Part shown: one piece after another, positions 40,131-50,700 of the stretch
How the letters are laid out: the number at the start of each line of letters is the position of its first letter
Numbering within the stretch: the stretch's first letter is position 1
From: Poriferisodalis sp965203655
Lineage (GTDB): Bacteria; Actinomycetota; Acidimicrobiia; Acidimicrobiales; Poriferisodalaceae
DNA: 64,000 nucleotides
Direction: 5' to 3'
NCBI RefSeq assembly: GCF_965203655.1
Contig: NZ_CBDBDD010000002.1
Coordinates: 124,001 to 188,000, forward strand
Made by a program: the position numbers and the translations under genes
The notes under the pieces: model-generated
Told to the model about the DNA's origin: nothing
Databases searched by the model: none
Seen by the model: the letters and a program-made list of their open reading frames with translations, nothing else

Positions 40131-40823
40131 CTAATCATCCTCAGGCTGATGGGACCCGATCACGGCACGAGCGACTCCGAATCCGTACTTCGCCAGCCGG
40201 CGGGTGCTGGCATCGAGGCCCAGGTCGGCATCAGTGAGCTGATCGGGCGTCACCCAACGCAGCGCATCGGACTCGTGATTGGGTCGCGGCAACGCACCCG
40301 GCGGGCACCGGACCACGTAGCGGACGTCGAAGTGCATGTGAGAGGGCTCTGCGTCACGGCGATTGACGAAGAGGTGCACGTCGACGTCAACGGGTTCGCT
40401 CCAGACCTCCAAGCCGTCGATGCCGGTTTCCTCGCTGGCCTCACGCCGAGCGACCGCCCATAGCGAGGACTCGCCGTCCGCGTGGCCGCCCGGCTGCAGC
40501 CAGCGGCCGATCTTGGCGTGCAGGAGCACCAGGCCGCGCACTGCGTTGTGATCCACCACCCAGGCCGAGGCCGTCAGATGACCGGCTTCACAGGAGCGAT
40601 GCAGTGCGTCCGGGTGGCGCGCCGCGAAGGCGAGCAGCCGGCGCCGGTTCTGGGCCTGCATGCGATCCTGCGGGGTGAAGCGCCGGACCGTCTCGACGGC
40701 CTCGGCGAGGCCGTCCGGCTCATCGGCGTGGACGGGCCGCTGCACCGCGGATGCGGCTGACAGCCAGCGCGGCCTGGTTGCGCCTGCGCTCCGGGCAGCG
40801 GGCTCGACGCGCTCCGCGGTCAC
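40131..40823 (-). CDS. Nudix hydrolase
   Basis: A 230-aa protein with a slightly degenerate Nudix box GGHADGESSLWAVARREASEETG, written here in parts: GGHADGES then REASEETGI. The REASEETG half is perfect, but the first Glu of G-x5-E is a Ser, with a Glu one residue earlier. An N-terminal ~65-residue extension contains ETVRRFTPQDRMQAQNRRR. GTG 40823 overlaps the glycosylase stop (GTGA). Nudix enzymes hydrolyse nucleoside diphosphate-linked compounds; the substrate is not clear. Confidence 0.85.
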   Translation of the reverse strand: MTAERVEPAARSAGATRPRWLSAASAVQRPVHADEPDGLAEAVETVRRFTPQDRMQAQNRRRLLAFAARHPDALHRSCEAGHLTASAWVVDHNAVRGLVLLHAKIGRWLQPGGHADGESSLWAVARREASEETGIDGLEVWSEPVDVDVHLFVNRRDAEPSHMHFDVRYVVRCPPGALPRPNHESDALRWVTPDQLTDADLGLDASTRRLAKYGFGVARAVIGSHQPEDD

Positions 40824-41440
40824 GGCGCGCTCACATGGGGGTTTCCGGCGACGTACCAGCGCCACCGCAGGTCGGTGCCGCGACTGATCCCGATGCGCGA
40901 TGACTGCGCCAGCTTCCCCGGAGACCAGCCGTCGTCACAGATGCTGAGGCCGCCGGCCGTCGTGAGGTCACAGCCGTCATGGGATCCGTCGATGCCGAAC
41001 GCCTGGGTGAGCTTGGCGGGACCCGAGCAGAGTTCAGCGAAGGCCACGGTGCGGCCGCTGGCACTGCGGCGCGCCGTCATGGCATCGAACCCCCGGACGG
41101 GTTCCAGCGCACGCAGCAGCACGGCATCCCCGGTGCCCGCCGGTGCGCACACCGCGTTGGCGCACCAGTGCAACCCGTAGATCAGGTACACGTACAGGCG
41201 CCCCGGCGGGCCGAACATGGTGGCGTTGCGAGCGGTCGGGCCGCTGCGCGAGTGCGCAGCGGGATCGCCGTCACCGCAGTAGGCCTCGACCTCGACGATG
41301 CGGCCGGCTTGGGTTGATCCGCCGTCGAGCACCAGCAGCTTGCCGACAAGCTCGGGGGCTATCTCGGTTGCGGGGCGCTCGTAGAACTCCGGTTGTATCG
41401 CACGGGCCGCCACGTCTGCCAGCGACGGGCCGTCAGCCAC
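40820..41440 (-). CDS. mpg: 3-methyladenine DNA glycosylase (AAG/Mpg type)
   Basis: Removes alkylated purines in base-excision repair. Motifs of the AAG fold: RIVEVEAYCGDGDPAAHS (catalytic Glu in VEVEAY), GPTARNATMFGPPGRLYVYL, YGLHWCANAVC, SGPAKLTQAFGI. GTG at 41440 gives 206 aa and a 7-bp gap to argH; ATG at 41476 would give 218 aa and a 29-bp overlap. Linked to the arginine operon only by co-transcription. Confidence 0.9.
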   Translation of the reverse strand: MADGPSLADVAARAIQPEFYERPATEIAPELVGKLLVLDGGSTQAGRIVEVEAYCGDGDPAAHSRSGPTARNATMFGPPGRLYVYLIYGLHWCANAVCAPAGTGDAVLLRALEPVRGFDAMTARRSASGRTVAFAELCSGPAKLTQAFGIDGSHDGCDLTTAGGLSICDDGWSPGKLAQSSRIGISRGTDLRWRWYVAGNPHVSAP

Positions 41441-41447
41441 TGGAGGG

Positions 41448-42923
<1,476 letters not shown>

Positions 42924-42943
42924 AGTCTCAGCCGTTCACACGT

Positions 42944-43405
42944 TCACAGATCGGCCAGTTCGCGGCAATGGTCGGCGACTACTGCGCCGCCCGGTGGCTC
43001 GGCAGCCACGATGAGCAGCGTGTCGTCGCCCGCCACGGTGCCGATCACGCCGTCGAGATCGCTGCGATCGATGGCAGCGGCCACCACGTGGGCCGAGCCG
43101 GGGGGAGTGCGCAGCACCACGATGTTCTGCGAGGACTCCACAGCTAGCACCCAATCGCCGAACACGCGACGCAGCGTGTTGGTGGGCAGGGTTTCGGGCG
43201 CGTCGGTCTCGGGCACCGCGTACACCGTGCGGCCCGCGGTGCGCATCTTGGCGACACCCAACTCGTCGAGATCGCGGCTCACCGTGGCCTGGGTGACGTC
43301 GACCGCGTGCTCGCCCAGCAGCGCTACAAGCTGAGCCTGGCTGCCGATCTCGCGGCTCGCGAGCAGTTCGCGGATGAGGTGCTGGCGCTGTGCTTTGGTG
43401 GTCAT
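42944..43405 (-). CDS. argR: Arginine repressor
   Basis: A 153-aa ArgR/AhrC. The N-terminal winged helix is QRQHLIRELLASREIGSQAQ and DVTQATVSRDLDELGVAKM; the C-terminal hexamerisation and arginine-binding domain includes DGVIGTVAGDDTLLIVA (GT-A-GDDT motif). The ATG at 43405 overlaps the argF stop by 4 bp. It presumably binds the ARG-box-like operator at 47632-47645 upstream of argC, so the operon would be autoregulated. Confidence 0.95.
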   Translation of the reverse strand: MTTKAQRQHLIRELLASREIGSQAQLVALLGEHAVDVTQATVSRDLDELGVAKMRTAGRTVYAVPETDAPETLPTNTLRRVFGDWVLAVESSQNIVVLRTPPGSAHVVAAAIDRSDLDGVIGTVAGDDTLLIVAAEPPGGAVVADHCRELADL

Positions 43406-44316
43406 GGCGCCGCTCCAGACTGGGCTGGTCCCGCGAGGAATGCGAGCAGGCCACGTGCAGCGTGCATGCGGTTGCGGGCCTGCTGCCAGATGCGACTGGC
43501 CGGGCCGTCGATGACGTCCGCGGCCACCTCCTCGCCCCGGTGCGCCGGCAGGCAATGCAGGAAGATGGCGCCGTCGGCCGCGAGCGACATCAGCTCCGGC
43601 GTGACCTGGTACGGGCCGAAGGCGGCCAAGCGCTCGGCCTGCTCGTCCTCCTGGCCCATCGAGGTCCACACATCGGTGTAGACGACGTCGGCGCCCGTCG
43701 CTGCCGCTGCAGGATCGTCGGTGACCATGCACTCGCCGCCGAGTGCGGCTATGCGATCGAGCGTCGCCTCCGACGGCCCGTAGCCGTCTGGCACCGCCAG
43801 CGTGCTCGGGATACCTGCCATGGCGCAGCCGATGGCCAGCGATCGCCATACGTTGTTGGCGTCGCCCACGAACGCGACACGCTCGGTGCGGTCCAGGCCG
43901 ATGCACTGCGCAACGGTGAGCAGGTCTGCCATGGCCTGGCACGGGTGTGCATCGTCAGACAGCAGGTTGATGACCGGTGCCGCCGCGCAGGCCGCCATTC
44001 GCTCGAGGTGGCTGTGGCGAAAGACGCGCGCAGCGATGACGTCGTGGAAGCAGGCGAGCGTCCGCGCAATGTCCTCCGCGGGCTCGCGAACGTCCATGCC
44101 CACCTCTTCGGGACGGATGTAGACGGGATGCCCGCCGAGCTGGCGGACCGCCATCTCCATCGAGTTGCGCGTCCGGTTCGAGGCCTTCTCGAAGACCAGA
44201 GCGACGCCGCTGCCCTCCAGCACCTGGGGCGCGGCTTCGGAGGCGCGCGACGACATGTCGAGCACCCACTGCAGCTCGCCGGCCGACAGATCGTCCACTT
44301 CCAGGAAATGGCGCAT
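43402..44316 (-). CDS. argF: Ornithine carbamoyltransferase
   Basis: Joins ornithine and carbamoyl phosphate to citrulline, 304 aa. The carbamoyl-phosphate loop reads FEKASNRTRNSMEMA, i.e. SNRTR in place of the common STRTR; the catalytic HCLPAHRG motif and NLLSDDAHPCQAMADLL are canonical. The ATG overlaps the argD stop (TGATG), and the upstream frame is a shadow of argD. Confidence 0.95.
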   Translation of the reverse strand: MRHFLEVDDLSAGELQWVLDMSSRASEAAPQVLEGSGVALVFEKASNRTRNSMEMAVRQLGGHPVYIRPEEVGMDVREPAEDIARTLACFHDVIAARVFRHSHLERMAACAAAPVINLLSDDAHPCQAMADLLTVAQCIGLDRTERVAFVGDANNVWRSLAIGCAMAGIPSTLAVPDGYGPSEATLDRIAALGGECMVTDDPAAAATGADVVYTDVWTSMGQEDEQAERLAAFGPYQVTPELMSLAADGAIFLHCLPAHRGEEVAADVIDGPASRIWQQARNRMHAARGLLAFLAGPAQSGAAP

Positions 44317-45572
44317 CAATCCGGCCCCACGTTGCCGGCGAGCACCTTGGCGAAGATCGACAGTCCTTCGTCGATCTCCGATGACGAGACCACCAGCGGC
44401 GGAGCGAAGCGCACTGCCGTGGGCGTGATGCCGTTGACGACCAACCCGGCATCCAAGCACGCCGCGGCAACTTCGGGGCCGCTGCGGCCGATCGCTTCCG
44501 CGTCGAGCTCGGCCGCTATCAGCAGGCCCAAGCCGCGGGTGTCGGTGACGCCGGGGACGCCCATGAGCTTGCCTGCGAGCTCCTCGCCGCGGGCTGCGGC
44601 GACCGCTGGGGCATCGATCGCCTCCATGGTCCGCAGCACCGCTCGAGCCGCGCTGGCAGCCAGCGGCTGCCCGCCGAAGGTGGTGGCATGATCTCCGGGC
44701 TGGAATGCGCCGGCTACCTCGCGGCGCGCCCACACGGCGCCGATCGGCACGCCGTTGCCCAGCGCCTTGGCCATTGTGACGATGTCGGGCCTTGCGGCTG
44801 TGGTGGGCCCGCCGGCGGGATCGAAATGGTGATGCCAGGCAAACCACTTGCCGGTGCGTGCCAGACCGGTCTGGACCTCGTCGATGATCAATGCCAGGCC
44901 GCGCTCGTCGCAGAGCTCGCGTACCCGACCCAGGTAGTTGCTGTCGGCAACGTTCACGCCGCCCTCGCCCTGGACGACCTCAAGCAGCACGGCACAGCAG
45001 CTCGGATCCAGTGCGGCCTCGAGCGCTTCGGCATCGTTGTAGGGAACGTGGCGGAAGCCCTCCGGCAACGGCTGGAACGTCTCGTGCTTTTCTGGCTGGC
45101 CGGTGGCGTGCAGCGTCGCCAAGGTCCGGCCGTGAAATGAGCGCAGCGCGCTGACGACCACATAGCGGCCGCGGCCCGCGTACTTGCGAGCCAGCTTGAT
45201 CGCCCCTTCGAGCGATTCGGCCCCGCTGTTGCAGAAGAACACCTGTCCCCCGCCGCCCTGCAGCCGGTCGATCGTCTGGGCCACTTCGGTCTGGGGCTCG
45301 GTGCCGAAGAGGTTCGACACGTGCAGCAGCGTGCGCGCCTGCTCGGACAGGGCCTCGGCGATCGCCGGGTGGGCGTGACCCAGCGACGTGACCGCCAGGC
45401 CCGCCAGGAAGTCGAGGTAGCGCTTGCCGTCGCGGTCGAAGAGCTCGCAGCCGCTGCCCCGCACGAACTGGACCGGAGGCGGCCCGTAGGTCGGCATGAG
45501 CGGGCAGTGCTCGAGCGCCGAGCCGCCCATTGCCGCGGCGTGTGCAGCGTGCGGTTGTGTCGCGTCGGTCAT
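44316..45572 (-). CDS. argD: Acetylornithine aminotransferase
   Basis: A PLP aminotransferase, 418 aa. FLAGLAVTSLGHAHPAI, FFCNSGAESLEGAIKLAR, LLEVVQGEGGV, ALIIDEVQTGLARTGKWF and MAKALGNGVPIGAV (PLP Lys) are all present. The ATG at 45572 overlaps the argB stop by 4 bp. An N-terminal ~25-residue extension is Ala/His-rich. It may also act on succinyl-diaminopimelate, as known for the family. Confidence 0.95.
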   Translation of the reverse strand: MTDATQPHAAHAAAMGGSALEHCPLMPTYGPPPVQFVRGSGCELFDRDGKRYLDFLAGLAVTSLGHAHPAIAEALSEQARTLLHVSNLFGTEPQTEVAQTIDRLQGGGGQVFFCNSGAESLEGAIKLARKYAGRGRYVVVSALRSFHGRTLATLHATGQPEKHETFQPLPEGFRHVPYNDAEALEAALDPSCCAVLLEVVQGEGGVNVADSNYLGRVRELCDERGLALIIDEVQTGLARTGKWFAWHHHFDPAGGPTTAARPDIVTMAKALGNGVPIGAVWARREVAGAFQPGDHATTFGGQPLAASAARAVLRTMEAIDAPAVAAARGEELAGKLMGVPGVTDTRGLGLLIAAELDAEAIGRSGPEVAAACLDAGLVVNGITPTAVRFAPPLVVSSSEIDEGLSIFAKVLAGNVGPD

Positions 45573-46465
45573 ATCGCAGTGAACCTCTCGGTCGGTCGGT
45601 CGTCGGTGATCATCGTGCCGACTCCCGCATCGGTGAACAGCTCGACGAGCACCACGTGGGGCACCCGGCCGTCGAGCAGGTGCGCGCTGTTGACGCCGTT
45701 GCGGACGGCACTGATGCATGCCTCGATCTTGGGGATCATCCCGCCGACGATCTTCCCGCTCGCCATGCGCGCCGCCAGTGAGCCAGCCGTGGTGCGACGG
45801 ATCAGCGAATCGGGCTGGTCGATATCTTCCAGCAGCCCCGCCACATCGGTGAGGTACACCACCTTCTCGGCCTCGAGTGCCTCGGCCACGGCGCCTGCCA
45901 CGGTGTCGGAGTTGATGTTGTAGGCCTGCCCCTTCGCGTCGGCCCCGATCGTCGAGATGACCGGGATCAGCCCCTCGGCCAGCAGTCGCTCCAGCAGGTC
46001 GGTGTTGACGTCGGTGACCTCGCCCACGAAGCCGAGGTCGGGGTTGCGGGCCGTGGCAGTGATGACCCGGCCGTCCTCGCCGGAGATCCCCACGGCCATC
46101 GGGCCGTGCACATTGATCGCCCCGACGATGTCCCGGTTGACCTTGCCGACCAAGACCATGCGCGCGATGTCGAGCGTCTCCGCGTCGGTGACCCTCAGCC
46201 CGTCGCGGAACTCCGATGTCTTGCCCAGACGGGCCATGAGGTCGCCGATCTGCGGTCCCCCGCCGTGCACGACGACGGGAGCGAGACCGATCTGGCGCAG
46301 CAGCACCATGTCCGCGGCGAAACCGTCGGTCAGCGTCGTGTCGACCATGGCATTGCCGCCGAACTTGATGACCACCACCTTTCCCCGCCATCGGCTGATG
46401 TACGGCAGCATCTCCACGAGAAGCTCGGCGCGCTCGATCTGCGCGGCGTGAGCTGTGTCGCTCAT
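45569..46465 (-). CDS. argB: Acetylglutamate kinase
   Basis: A 298-aa kinase, second step of arginine synthesis. VVIKFGGNAMVD, VVVHGGGPQIGDLMARLG, VGEVTDVNTDLL, YNINSDTVAGAVAEAL and GGMIPKIEACISAVRNGV match the family, and the N-terminal helix is of the arginine-inhibitable hexameric type (LLVEMLPYISRWRGK). Its start overlaps the argC stop, so argJ, normally between argC and argB, is absent here. Confidence 0.96.
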   Translation of the reverse strand: MSDTAHAAQIERAELLVEMLPYISRWRGKVVVIKFGGNAMVDTTLTDGFAADMVLLRQIGLAPVVVHGGGPQIGDLMARLGKTSEFRDGLRVTDAETLDIARMVLVGKVNRDIVGAINVHGPMAVGISGEDGRVITATARNPDLGFVGEVTDVNTDLLERLLAEGLIPVISTIGADAKGQAYNINSDTVAGAVAEALEAEKVVYLTDVAGLLEDIDQPDSLIRRTTAGSLAARMASGKIVGGMIPKIEACISAVRNGVNSAHLLDGRVPHVVLVELFTDAGVGTMITDDRPTERFTAI

Positions 46466-47517
46466 GGCATCAGCCCCGTCGTCGGCAGGCCGTCTGTCTC
46501 ACTCAGGCCGAGTGCGACGTTCGCGCACTGCACCGCCCCGCCCGATGCACCCTTGACCAGGTTGTCGATCGCGCTGAGCACCATCAGCCATCCAGTGCGG
46601 GTGTCGACCCGGGCACTCAGATGGCAGGTGTTGGCGCCCAGGGTGGCCTTGGTGTGCGGGGCGTCGCGGTGGACCACCACGAACGGCTCGTCCGCGTAGA
46701 ACTCGGCGAGCAGCCCGAGGGCGTCCTCCGTCGTCATGCCCTCAGTCGGCCTCGCGTAACAGGTCGCCAGGATGCCGCGCACCATCGGCGCGAGATGCGG
46801 TGTGAACAGCACCTGGCATCCAGTCGCCTGCTCGATCTCGGGCGTGTGGCGGTGGTCGAGCAGGCCATAGGCCACGAAATCCTCATCGACCATGGAGAAG
46901 GTCGTGTTGGCCTTGGGGGCACGGCCCGCGCCGCTGACGCCCGACGCCGCGTCGACGACGACCCCGCTGGTGGAGATGTGGCCGCCGCGGGCGAACGGGG
47001 CCAGAGCCAGCGCTGCTGCCGTGGGGTAGCAGCCCGGAACCGCAATGCCCGCCGCCCCGCGCAACGCCTCGCGGCCCAGTTCGGGCAGCCCGTAGGAGAA
47101 TTCGCCCAGTAGTTCGGGCATCGGATGGGGAGTGCCATACCACTGCGGGTAGTGCGCCGCGTCGGTCAGGCGGAAGTCCGAACCGAGGTCGATCACGCAG
47201 CCCACACGCTTGTAGAGGTCGGCGACGACCGGTGCGCTCGCCATGTGGGGCAGCCCCAGGAACACCGCGTCAAGGCCGACGAAGACGTCGGGGTCGTACG
47301 CGCAGTAGCGAAGCTCGCCGTAGTCGGCCGCCAAGCTCGGGTACAGGTCGCGCACAGCTGCCCCAGCCTGCGTGTCGCCGGCGACAGCGATGACATCGAA
47401 CGACGGGTGCATCCCAGCCAGGCGGAGCAGTTCCGCGCCCGTGTAACCCGACGCACCGACGATGCCGATGCGTACCGGCGCAGCCGCGCCCTGCTGTGTT
47501 GCGGTGTGTGAGCTCAT
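46462..47517 (-). CDS. argC: N-acetyl-gamma-glutamyl-phosphate reductase
   Basis: A 351-aa NADPH-dependent reductase. IGIVGASGYTGAELLRL is the Rossmann motif, and AGIAVPGCYPTAAALALAP contains the catalytic Cys; HLAPMVRGILATCYARPT and SGGAVQCANVALG are also conserved. The ATG at 47517 begins the arginine operon, ~115 bp from the ARG-box-like operator and preceded by two leader hairpins. The upstream frame lacks similarity. Confidence 0.96.
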   Translation of the reverse strand: MSSHTATQQGAAAPVRIGIVGASGYTGAELLRLAGMHPSFDVIAVAGDTQAGAAVRDLYPSLAADYGELRYCAYDPDVFVGLDAVFLGLPHMASAPVVADLYKRVGCVIDLGSDFRLTDAAHYPQWYGTPHPMPELLGEFSYGLPELGREALRGAAGIAVPGCYPTAAALALAPFARGGHISTSGVVVDAASGVSGAGRAPKANTTFSMVDEDFVAYGLLDHRHTPEIEQATGCQVLFTPHLAPMVRGILATCYARPTEGMTTEDALGLLAEFYADEPFVVVHRDAPHTKATLGANTCHLSARVDTRTGWLMVLSAIDNLVKGASGGAVQCANVALGLSETDGLPTTGLMP

Positions 47518-47542
47518 CGCCGCGATGCCGATCCGTTCGAAA

Positions 47543-47588
47543 CTGGTTCTTGGCGAACCAGCAAATTCCCAGCGCCGCCTGCGGCGCC
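47543..47588 (-). promoter_or_regulatory. Two hairpins in the argC leader
   Basis: A perfect stem CTGGTTC-ttggc-GAACCAG (47543-47561) and, closer to the promoter, AGCGCCGC-ct-GCGGCGCC (47571-47588) lie between the operator and argC. They would be in the 5' untranslated RNA. Either could be structural only. Confidence 0.4.
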
Positions 47589-47631
47589 ACATGACAGGCT
47601 AGCAGCAATCCGACCGTTGTATTCGTTGATT

Positions 47632-47645
47632 TGCAAATTTATTCA
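47632..47645. promoter_or_regulatory. ARG-box-like operator
   Basis: TGCAAATTTATTCA matches the ArgR consensus TGMATwwwwATKCA at all but one position, and lies in an AT-rich island within the GC-rich argC-gltB divergent region. It is placed to control argC (115 bp) and possibly gltB (131 bp). Confidence 0.65.
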
Positions 47646-47776
47646 CATCGAGTGGGGCCGCGCTGTGCCGCTCACTGCAGGACCGGCTCAGTAGGATTGC
47701 CCCGAAGGGCCAACGACGTCCCTGCGGCCACAGCGTGGTGGCACACCGATTCGGTTCACTCACTGGGACGTCGCCG

Positions 47777-50700
47777 ATGCCCACTACTGACATTGCGACC
47801 GCTCGAACTGCGCGCCGCGCCGCCGAGGCGTGCGCAGCCGCCGGTGCGCGACCTGCCGTGCATCAGGGGCCACGCCAGTCGCCGCCCGAGGCTCAAGGGC
47901 TCTACGACCCCGCATTCGAGCACGACTCGTGCGGCGTCGGATTCGTGGCCGACATGTCGGGCGTCCCAAGCCGCGCCGTCGTGGATCAGGCGCTGCAGTG
48001 CCTCGTCAATCTCGACCATCGCAGCGCGACCGGCGCGGAGGCCAATGTCGGCGACGGCATAGGCATCACCACCCAGGTGCCCGACCGGTTCCTGCGAGCG
48101 GTGTGCGACTTCGAGCTCCCGCCAGCGGGCAGCTACGCGGTCGGCACGGCGTTCCTGCCTCGCGCTGACCCAGATGGCACCGTGGCCGCGATCGCCGAGA
48201 TCATGGCCTCCGAAGGCCTCGAGGTGCTCGGCTGGCGCGACGTGCCGACCGATCCCTCGGCGCTGGGCCAGTTCGCCACCGACCCCATGCCGGTCTTCCG
48301 GATGCTGTTCGTGGCTGCACCAGCCCACAAGGACCTGAATGGCCTCGAGCTCGAACGCCTGGTCTATGTCGCGCGCAAGCGCACCGAGCACGAGATCGAT
48401 CCCGCCCCGTATTTCCCCTCGCTGTCGTGTCGCACCCTGGTCTACAAGGGCATGCTGACGTGCAGCCAATTCGCGGGCTTCTATCCGGACCTGCTCGATC
48501 CCCGGATGGAATCGGCGCTGGCACTGCTGCACTCCCGTTTCAGCACCAACACCTTCCCGTCGTGGCCCCTCGCCCACCCCTACCGGATGCTCGCCCACAA
48601 CGGCGAGATCAACACGGTGATGGGCAATCGCAACTGGATGCGAGCCCGCGAGGGCACGCTGTCGAGCCCGCTGTTCGCTGACGTTGATGGAGGCAATCAG
48701 CTCGAGCGCACCTACCCCGTCTGCACGCCCGGCGCATCAGACACTGCCAGCTTCGACGAAGTGCTCGAACTGCTGCATCTCGGCGGCCGGAGCCTGCCGC
48801 ACGCCGTACTGATGATGATCCCAGAGGCGTGGGAGAACCATGCACGCATGCCGCAGGACAAGCACGACTTCTACGAGTTCCACGCCTCACTGATGGAGCC
48901 GTGGGACGGCCCGGCCAGCATCGCGTTCACCGACGGCGCGGTCATCGGCGCCGTGCTCGACCGCAATGGACTGCGCCCGTCCCGCTACTGGGTCACCTCT
49001 GACGGCTTGGTGGTGATGGCATCAGAGGTGGGTGTCGCCGACATCGACCAGGGCCGGATCGTCCAGAAGGGCCGCCTGCAGCCGGGGCGCATGTTCCTGG
49101 TCGACACCTCGCAGGGCCGCATCGTGGACGATGACGAGATCAAGCGCGACCTGGTGTCCGCCGAGCCATATGGAGACTGGCTGGCTGACGGTCTGGCTCA
49201 CCTCGAGGATCTGCCGCCGCGCTTCGGCCTGACGCCACAGCATTCCTCGGTGACTCGGCGCCAGCGCACGTTCGGCTACACGACGGAGGAGCTCCGGATT
49301 CTCGTGGCGCCTATGGCCCGCACCGGCATCGAGCCGATCGGATCGATGGGCACCGACACGCCGATTGCGGTGCTGTCCAAGCGACCGCGGCTGCTTTTTG
49401 ACTACTTCAGCCAGCTGTTCGCCCAGGTGACGAATCCACCGCTCGACGCGATCCGCGAGGAACTGGTCACCTCCACGAAGGCCAAAATCGGTCCCGAAGG
49501 GAATCTGCTGCAGCCCGGTCCCGACTCATGCCGACAGATCGTGCTGCCATACCCGATCCTGTCGAACGAGGATCTGGCCAAGATCCTCTACATCGACGAG
49601 GACCTGCGAGACGCACCGGCCCGGGCGAACGGCGCAGGGTTGAACGGCACAGCATCGGACGGCGCGGCACGCCAGTTCCGTCCGTTTGCCGTGGACGGCC
49701 TGTACCCGGTTGCCGAGGGCGGTCGGGGTATGGAACGGGCGATCGCCGGTGTGTGCGAGCAAGTCGACGATGCCATCGCCGACGGTTCGCGGATCATCAT
49801 CCTGTCGGACCGTTACAGCGACGAGCAGCACGCGCCGATCCCTTCGCTGCTGCTGACCGGTGCGGTGCACCATCACCTGGTACGGAACAAGTCCCGCACG
49901 ATGGTGGGCCTGGTCACCGAATGCGGCGACGCCCGAGAGGTCCATCACATGGCCTTGCTGCTGGGCTACGGCGCCAGCGCGGTGAATCCGTACCTGGCGT
50001 TCGAGTCGATCGACGACATGGTGCGCCACGGCGTCATCACCGAAGTCGACGAGCGCTCCGCGAAGCGCAACTACGTCAAGGCATGCACCAAGGGCGTGCT
50101 CAAGGTGATGTCCAAGATGGGCATCTCGACGGTGGCCAGCTACACCGGGGCGCAAGTCTTCGAAGCAGTGGGTCTGGGGCCGGAGCTCATCGATCGCTAC
50201 TTCTGCGGCACCACCTCCAAGCTCGGCGGCGTCGGCCTCGATGTGCTCGCAGCCGAGGTGGCCGAGCGTCACCGCTTCGCCTATCTCGACAACCCGACCG
50301 AGGCGGCACATCGCGACCTGTGGGCGGGAGGCGAGTACCAGTGGCGGCGCGAGGGCGAGTACCACCTGTTCAATCCCGAGACCGTCTACAAGCTCCAGCA
50401 CTCCACCCGAGCCGGTCGCTACGAGATCTTCAAGGAATACACCCAACTCGTGGATGACCAGTCCAATGAGCTGGCCACGCTGCGAGGCCTGTTCGAGCTG
50501 ATGCCGGCACCCGGCGGTCCGATCCCGATCGACGAGGTCGAGCCGGTCAGCGAGATCGTGAAGCGATTCTCGACCGGGGCGATGAGCTACGGCTCGATCT
50601 CGGCCGAAGCGCACGAGACGCTGGCGATCGCCATGAATCGCATCGGCGGCAAGTCCAACACCGGCGAGGGCGGCGAGGATCCCGAGCGCTACGTGGCAGA

